Source: Chionis minor
Taxonomy: Eukaryota; Chordata; Aves; Charadriiformes; Chionididae
DNA: 64,000 bases
NCBI GenBank assembly: GCA_013398295.1
Contig: VZSF01008202.1
Location: forward strand, 140,386 to 204,385
Reading direction: 5' to 3'
The translations under genes and the position numbers were made by a program. This document shows, piece by piece, positions 57,405-64,000 of the stretch (position 1 is the first letter of the stretch; every line of letters starts with the position of its first letter). A model generated the notes under the pieces. It saw nothing but the letters and a program-made list of their open reading frames with translations. It was not told the DNA's origin and searched no databases.

Positions 57405-59494
57405 CGATCCCCTTCCTTGTCTTCCCAACCTTGCTTTTTAAAATACCTCATCTTTGGCAACAGGTCCGACTCACTGGCCTGCAGAGGAAGCACGGTGCTG
57501 CAGCATGGTGCTTCCTTCACAGGATGGCCACTGAGAGAGGGGGGAGCACTGACCCCCTGCACGGTGTGTGATGTCCCCACGTAGAGCATCGTCTTCCTCA
57601 GGTAGCTGGTCACCAGGATACAGGCACATTGTCATGGGCAAGAACTGACCCTCCGTTAAGGATGTCACCTGCCTCTTCAGCTTCCTGCCCTGCAACAGAC
57701 CTCTCTTAGGGTGGAGCTCCCCATCCCAGCGTGGCACATTAAGGATTTTCCCACCTCTGCCTTTTCAGCTACGGGCTCTGCCATGGTGCATCTCTCCTTC
57801 TGTTGCACTGTGAGCTTGTATGTTCAGCCACAGTGGGATAAAAGGTGTGAGAAGGTTTGCAGGCACTTCGTCTGCCTGCTGTGATGTGGGACTGACAGCA
57901 CCGCTGAGCTTCACAGAGCCAGCATGTACCAGCATTAAAGAGATGAAGTTGAAGGAGGCCTTAGACAGACTGGAGACAGGCAGAGCTGCTCTACTTCAAG
58001 CCTGTTGCTACTGAAATACCAAGTCTAGTGCTGTGCAATGGTGTCTCCCTTCTGTGTGATTAGAGACTGCAACCAGGAGACGTCTGCGTCTCTTGTCATC
58101 TGCTCTGATAGGCTTTAGCAGGAAGAGAACATCAAACTGTTTCTTCAGGTTAATGGCTTTGTCTGTCCTACCTCATCAGGTGTCTTCTAGCACCTTGTCC
58201 TTGAGTGGATGACAGATTTCCAGACAGTGCTCACATGTTAATGAGACTAGAGACTGAATGAAAGCATGCGTGTCCCTGCCCGCACCCCCTGCCCCTGCAG
58301 GCACTGTGCCATGCCGTCCCATTTCTCTTGAACCCTAACTCCAACGGCTGATTGCCAAACGCGCTCGCTCGGGCCAAGAGCCCCACCTTGCAGTGGACTG
58401 GAGGACACTTGAGTCATTTTTAAAAGGATGTTAATTTCAGAGCTGTGGCTGCCAATGAACCACAACAGTCCTAGACAAAGCCTTGCCGGTGGGAAGTGTC
58501 TTGCTAAAGGTGGCCAAGCTCTACTGTCACAACCCTGACGGCAACGGACACAGCACCCAACAGCCAGGTGAGCTCACGAAAGGAGTAAGCTGTGCACAAA
58601 TCAATCAGATGCCAGCCCTCACCTTGGGCCCTGGTCAGCCCCCCAGCTTTTGCATGGGTCCAACACACCGAGCACAAGCTGGAGTTATCCCAGTGTAAAT
58701 CCAGTGCAGTTCGCTGGAGTCACTGGAGTTATACCAGCCTGTGAGAGCACAGTCCGAAAAGACAGTGAGATACCTCCAAAATCCTCTTTTAGTCTTTCTG
58801 GATCCTGGTACAGGCAGGCTTCGTATTTGAGCTTGAGTGCTTCTTACAGGTGTGGTTCCATGGCCAGAGCTCCTACTGGCTTACTCCAGGTATGAATTAC
58901 GCTGTAGATTAATTAACAGGCCTGTGGCCTGGATGAGAAGGGAGTGTGAACTGAAGGTATTCATGGCCAAGAGAGATGGTGACAACAGGGACAGAACCTC
59001 CATGTTCCCAAGTTGGCAGGGGAAAAGCTGAATTAATTAAGCTATTGGTGAGATAAGTCAGGATGGCAGAAGGGAAAGTGCCCAGAGAAATCAAGTGGAC
59101 TGGGCTGGCCTGGTGCAGACAAGACCACCTTTTAACTCTGTACTAGCTCTTTCACGTAGTGGTTTGGAGCCATCACTGTTATCAGCTAAGTATTGCTTCT
59201 AATTCTGGACTCCGCTTCCTCTTATAAAAAAGCTTTAAAACCCATCCTTACTGAAACAATTAGCTAAAGTCAAAAGCTATTAAATAATCAGGTGGCATTT
59301 AGAAAAGAGAGTTTGATGTTCAAAATGTCCACAACTGCCAGATGCTGGCTGCTAGTGCAGCTTCCCTGCTGAGAGCTGGACCTCCAGCTCTTGGGCTGGT
59401 AAAATAAATCTCGGTCCATTCAAACACCTGTGTTTGTCCCATCACTTTCTTACTCTCTTCATGCAACATCTGTAGCATATCTCTGGGAATTGCC
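57405..59494. other. Unannotated interval with one ancient-repeat candidate
   Basis: No gene recognised. See 58,679-58,765 for the only repeat candidate. Confidence 0.4.
58679..58765. repeat. Possible ancient amniote palindromic repeat (CCAGTGTAA type)
   Basis: CTGGAGTTATCCCAGTGTAA, ATCCAGTGCAGTTCGCTGG, AGTCACTGGAGTTATACCAG, CCTGTGAGAGCACAG. Repeated GGAGTTA and CCAGTG words in this order recall a short MITE-like family widespread in reptiles and birds. I cannot name it with certainty. Confidence 0.3.
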
Positions 59495-60118
59495 TAGTTG
59501 AACCCGCCTGCTAAAAGTAGGGTGAAGCACAGCTGGTTGCTCAGAGCCATGTCCAGCTGGTTTCTGAGTATCACCGAGGACGGAGACTCCACAACCTGTC
59601 TGGGCAGCCTGGCCCAGTGTTCAGCCACCCTCCCAACAGAAAAGGTTTTTCTTATGTTTAAATGGAATTTCTTATGTTCTAATTTCCATGTATTGTGTCA
59701 TCTTTCACTGGGCACTCCTGAGAAGCACCTGGTGCTGTCGTCTTTACTCCATTTATGTCCCCTGACGGATCCCCTGAGCCATCTCTTCTCCACACCAAAC
59801 AATCCCAGCGCTCAGCCCCTCCTCCGACGTCAGACACTCCAGTCCCTTAAACGTCTTTGCAGCCCTTTGCTGGACTCATCCCACTGTGCCCACGTCTCTC
59901 GTGTACCAGGGAGCCCAGAATTAGATGCAGCACTCCCGATGTGTCTCACGTGTCTCACACATCCTCCTCCCTAGATAAAGAGGAAGGATTACCTCCTTTG
60001 ACCCGCTGGCAACGCTCTTCATAACGCAGCCCAGGAGGCTGTTGGTCTTTGCTGCAAGGACAGATGCTGGTTCATGTTCCGCTCGTTGTCCACCAGGACT
60101 GCAGAAGTCTTCCCACTA
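59495..60118 (-). mobile_element. Old, diverged CR1 LINE fragment
   Basis: The complement of CR1 ORF2 is recognisable but heavily mutated: GGAGACTCCACAACCTGTCTGGG, GTTTTTCTTATGTTTAAATGG, CACTGGGCACTCCTG, CTTTGCTGGACTC, CCCAGGAGGCTGTTGG. The left end lacks the usual octamer tail. Multiple indels break every frame. It is older than the other CR1 copies here. Confidence 0.85.
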
Positions 60119-61202
60119 AGCACTCGGACAAATGCCCCCATACTGATGTCTCAGAAACCCAACTTTGATGTAACTTCCACATTTACACTTCAAAAAACAC
60201 AAGCTCAGCACAACACAAAAGGGAATAATTACCATTTCAGAAAAAAATAAGTGTTAATTTGATGTTGTGCGTAATGGCTCTGACAGCTCCCAGGCTCTTG
60301 TGAAATGAGTGTCAAAGACACATTAGGAACAAATACAGAAGTGTTTGTTTTTCCTCTTCCTACACTGGAGAGAAGGACATGGGCCAAGCTGAAGCAATGA
60401 GTGGGAAAATCAACAGTTAAAGGAGGAGGCACAGTAATTACAAAGCAGTTTGTGGTTTCCAGAGCAGACAAGTGTGCAAATAGTTCTTGTAGACAGAAAT
60501 GACTCCCCCTGGCAGGAGCTGAGTGCCTCACTTGTTCCTTAAATCCCTCTCATATGAACAACCAAGTCTGCTCTCCAAAACAACCCTCCTCTCTTTCTTC
60601 CTGCCCTCAGTTAGACGGGAGTGACACACGCTCAGTGTCTGCAGAACAGCCCTAGAAGAACAATGTAGGAGTGATTCTTGGAGAATCTTATTCAACCAGG
60701 TATCCTGTGTGTCTGTTTACAAAAGAAAACTTCTTGTTAAGGCTGGGTTAAATGTTTCCCTTTAAACAGTTCTTCTCCATCAGAAAATTCTTTTTCGAAA
60801 AAAATTGAGGGTGTTTTTCTTGCTATCCCCAGAAACTGCATACTTTCCATGAACACACGGTGTAATCCCTGCCTAGGAAGGAGCTGCACAAGCCTGTCAG
60901 GAGTGGTGCACGTGGAGCTGTTTTCTCCTTAAGAGACAACCCTAGGGTCCTTCTCACCCTGAAGCCTAAGGCTCTTGTTTATTCATTTTTTGTCATAAAA
61001 ACTCCTTAAACTTTTTTTTTCTTTTATCCCTCTAGACCTCCTCTAAGAAAACAAAATAATTTAGAGTCTGGGATTTTCGGCAAAATGGTAAAAAATGTCC
61101 ATAAGGGGAATCTTTGTGTTTTCCCAACTTGATCTTCTTCCTAGGGAAGAAAGTGTGTGGCACAAAAAGCAAACACATTTTTTTTGCTGCTGAGAGCACA
61201 CT
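60119..61202. other. Unannotated interval
   Basis: AT-rich. Includes T-rich sequence near 60,780-60,840 and 61,010-61,025. No gene recognised. Confidence 0.4.
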
Positions 61203-61264
61203 GATGGTGGGACTCAATGATCTGGAAGGTCCCTTCCAATCTAGACGACTCTACGATTCTATGA
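61203..61264 (+). mobile_element. CR1 LINE 3' terminal scrap
   Basis: GATGGTGGGACTCAATGATC, TGGAAGGTCCCTTCCAATC and GACTCTACGATTCTATGAC. Confidence 0.88.
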
Positions 61265-63984
61265 CTTGAGCCTAAGCATTTCAGACTGAATCTGTTCCAA
61301 TGGGTCCAGTACTAGATAGGATGGAAAATTATCCTTGCGACACAGAGCAAGCAGAATTAGTCAATAAATATTTCAGTTCTCTATTTGGAAAGTATTCGGA
61401 TGATGTATTCATATCCTACAAGGACAATGAAATCCTTCACTTTCCAATGGCCCCAAGCAATGTTTGATTGCACAGAAAAAATACAATATAATTAAGGAGG
61501 ATGTTAAACAACAGCTATTCAAGTCAAACATTTTAAAACCTGCAGCTCTGTATCATTTATATGTAGGACTACTAAGAGAAGTATTTCAGGAACATTCCAG
61601 AACTTGTAACAATTTTTGAGAAATTTTACGTGCAGGATATCTGATTCAGGCACAAGATGGCTTTAAATCTGGATTTTTAGTCTCCTAAGGGAATGCCCTA
61701 ATCGGCAGGTGCTGTGCTCTCCCAGCACGATGCTGAATCAGTGTTTCTACCTCTCTCCTCCTCTCCTCCATCACCCAAACAGATTTCTGACAGACTGGGC
61801 TCTGTCTTGGACGGGAAAGACTTCAGTTATCAAAACCTGCTCCTCTTTTCTTTGCTGGCCAAGTCCTTACACCAATCCTAGAGGGAAGAGCCAGGGATGC
61901 TGTGGGCACATGCAACACATCTCAGCCAAGAAGCAAGAGTGGGAGAAAACCTGTGCAAGCAGGACTGGGGGGAGCGGCATCTTCCCATCTCCTACCAGAG
62001 CAGGCACTGGCCGGAAGGGCTGGATGTACAACACATCCAGGTCCAGTGGCTTAACGGTGCCGAGAAAGCCAGAGACACACTAGTGCTGGAGGGAGGCATG
62101 TCCAGATGGGGAAGCACGTGAAGCCTCAAGCATGGCCCCAGCAGGGAGTTGTCCTTTCCCAGCAGGAAGGCAGGGTCTCTTCCTCCAGTTCTGACAAGGC
62201 CCAACTCAATGAATACCCAGAGACGTTCCCAGTATGCTGACTCTTCCCTGCTCGAGGGCTCGTCTCACGAGCTAGGCTGTCACACTGACCCCTCTGTGTC
62301 CTTCTCCAGACACTCCTGCCCTAGATCTAATCTCCAGAGTCCCCACCATCCTACCCCACGGAGACCCCCAGCTCTCTCATGTCCTCCTGACCACTTGTCT
62401 CCTATTGAATAGAATTTTTTCCTTGCTTGGCTATCAGTCAGTCACCAGCACATTTAAATAATCTCTTACCTTTTTTCAATTCAGCCCCTCGGTCAGTAAT
62501 TTATTAAACAACCGAGAGACAGCATAGGTGACCTAGATGAACTTTATTACCATAGTACAAATAATTCAAGATTTCTAACAAAAGAAATGGGCCTCGGAAA
62601 CACTCATTTTGATTCATAACCAGCTTTGGTGTAGTTGCCACATGGGGTCACAGAGTGACCTTTTTAGGGGAGTTGTAGGCCAGGGCAGAGGTGTCCCAGA
62701 TTTCTTCTAAGACCGAGCCTGAAAGTGCCGAAACGTGACTGATGAGACTTCTAGCACGGCTGCGGGGTCACTGCTTCTCAACTGCTTGTCACTCAGCTGC
62801 TGAACAGAGGCCCAGCACAGCCGGTGGTAACTCGCTATAAAAACACGGGCTTTGACCTACACCCGCTCAGGACACAAGTGACGAGCAGCTCAGGAACCTC
62901 CGTGGAGGAGAACGGGAAGCAGGGGGCTGCCATCTTCTCAGTCTAAGACAATTATCAGTCAAGAGTCCCAAATCTCACCGTGACTCGTTTCCAAAGGGGA
63001 GGCTTCCTTCTACCCCCTTAGGGCAAAGACTGCCTGGGTGGAGGACAGTCAAAAGATGGACTTTAGCAAGACCGAATCGGAAGCCAGACCCTTATGCCCA
63101 CATCAAGGTCAGAGCAGGGCATTGTTCGGGGAGTTTAGTCTTGATGTTTGATTTAAGCACTCAACCAGTAAAGCAAGGCTTTACACAAAGCAGGATTATC
63201 CCAGGTTGTATCCACTGAATGAGCCCCTTCAGCACTAGAAAACCTAAATAAGCAGATAAATACTAATAATTTTGTTGGGAGCCTTATTCCTGAAGGGAAG
63301 GACCTAAGGTAGAACTGCTGCAGAGCCGCTGATGAGCTGGTGTCAGCTGTACAGTCCAGATATAAGGAACAAAGAAGGAGCCGATCCATTACGGATGGAT
63401 GCTGTCCCCAGTGAGTGACCCTGCGCTGACAGAGGACTTTGATGTTCCAGTGCACCAGCAGCCAATCAATACATAATTAGAATGATTCAGTGAATTTACT
63501 ACTCAGAGAAACTGATAAAATGAATTAAAAAATGAATATACAAAATCTATAGGACAAGTTAACCCTTGTTGGTTCCCATACTCCAACTCCCGCTGTTTGA
63601 AGTTTCGCACATGTATAGATTTTTAAGGTCCCTACAGCAGGGGCTCCACTCAGGCTCCAAATGCCGCTAGTAACTCTAGCGTTGAGCCCGGTACCATGAA
63701 GCCAAAGATTAAAGCATTTCTTCTAGACCTTAACTTAAGTACAACTTAAAATTAAGATTGATTTTTTTAATTTCGGGGGAAAAAAATCAAGATTAAAAAC
63801 AAAAGGAAAATCCTTCTTCAGAACAGAAACTAAAAGTGAAGCATTCATAGATTAATAGGGGAAACTATAAAATATCCATCCCAAATATACTAATATTACT
63901 TAGGTATAAATCAAATATTTTAGACCAATGATTTTGAAGAGCTTAATTTCACTTTTGAATATTCTGAAAAGCTTTTGCCTACTT
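61265..63984. other. 2.7 kb interval without a supported gene or repeat
   Basis: Unique-looking sequence. I see nothing I can name. Confidence 0.4.
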
Positions 63985-64000
63985 AGAATCATAGAATCAT
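63985..64000 (-). mobile_element. Start of a CR1 LINE 3' end at the window edge
   Basis: AGAATCATAGAATCAT is the complement of the CR1 terminal octamers. The rest lies beyond the window. Confidence 0.75.

Noticed and set aside
1..64000. CRISPR array, phage, insertion sequence or bacterial operon
   Set aside because: There are no regularly spaced direct repeats and no dense ORF packing. The repeat content is entirely vertebrate-type.

Overview
This window looks like nuclear DNA from a bird. The strongest reason is the set of at least 17 CR1 LINE fragments. They carry the avian-type CR1 3' end, a short repeated ATTCTATG-like octamer, or its complement AGAATCATAG where the element lies on the minus strand. 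Two solo LTRs of avian endogenous-retrovirus type (TGTCCTG...CAGGACA) support this. Apart from CR1 reverse-transcriptase remnants I see no convincing protein-coding gene, rRNA, functional tRNA, CRISPR array or bacterial-style operon. The window reads as intergenic or deep intronic DNA.

Layout. 1-1,646 is unremarkable sequence with one CR1 and a TA/CA microsatellite ending at the only N in the window (1,647). 1,648-3,945 is an exact 2.3 kb palindrome (arms of 1,149 bp, mirror x to 5,593 minus x). The sequence just before the N is an imperfect re-reading of the palindrome centre, so the left arm is most likely an assembly fold-back and the right arm the true locus. 3.9-6.7 kb holds three short plus-strand CR1 tails. 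6.7-15.2 kb is unique-looking DNA with faint ancient-repeat relics. 15.2-18.9 kb has three CR1 pieces, one of them mosaic. 18.9-25.1 and 25.6-34.8 kb are long CR1-free stretches with old SINE-like relics and AT-rich blocks that could be conserved non-coding elements.

34.8-45.2 kb is the CR1-rich centre. It contains the best preserved copy (37,164-38,345, minus strand, uninterrupted frame over RT motifs A, B and C). Head-to-head next to it is a CR1 with an internal deletion that joins the pre-RT linker in frame to the ORF2 C-terminus. Just before the last CR1 of this block, 43,966-44,490 holds an unusual cluster of GTTAAT/ATTAAC sites, including two related 21-mers.

45.2-50.8 kb is unique DNA with MIR-like and T-rich relics and a 224-codon open frame of doubtful meaning. 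50.86-53.18 kb is a small insertion cluster: a 747 bp solo LTR, a CR1 tail, a 28 bp tandem duplication and a 340 bp solo LTR with a perfect 5 bp target duplication. 53.2-64 kb carries an old diverged CR1, two short CR1 pieces and the start of another CR1 at the right edge.

No set of genes here works together. The biology is retrotransposon decay, possible cis-regulatory DNA and one probable assembly artefact. All calls rest on reading the sequence; no database search was run.
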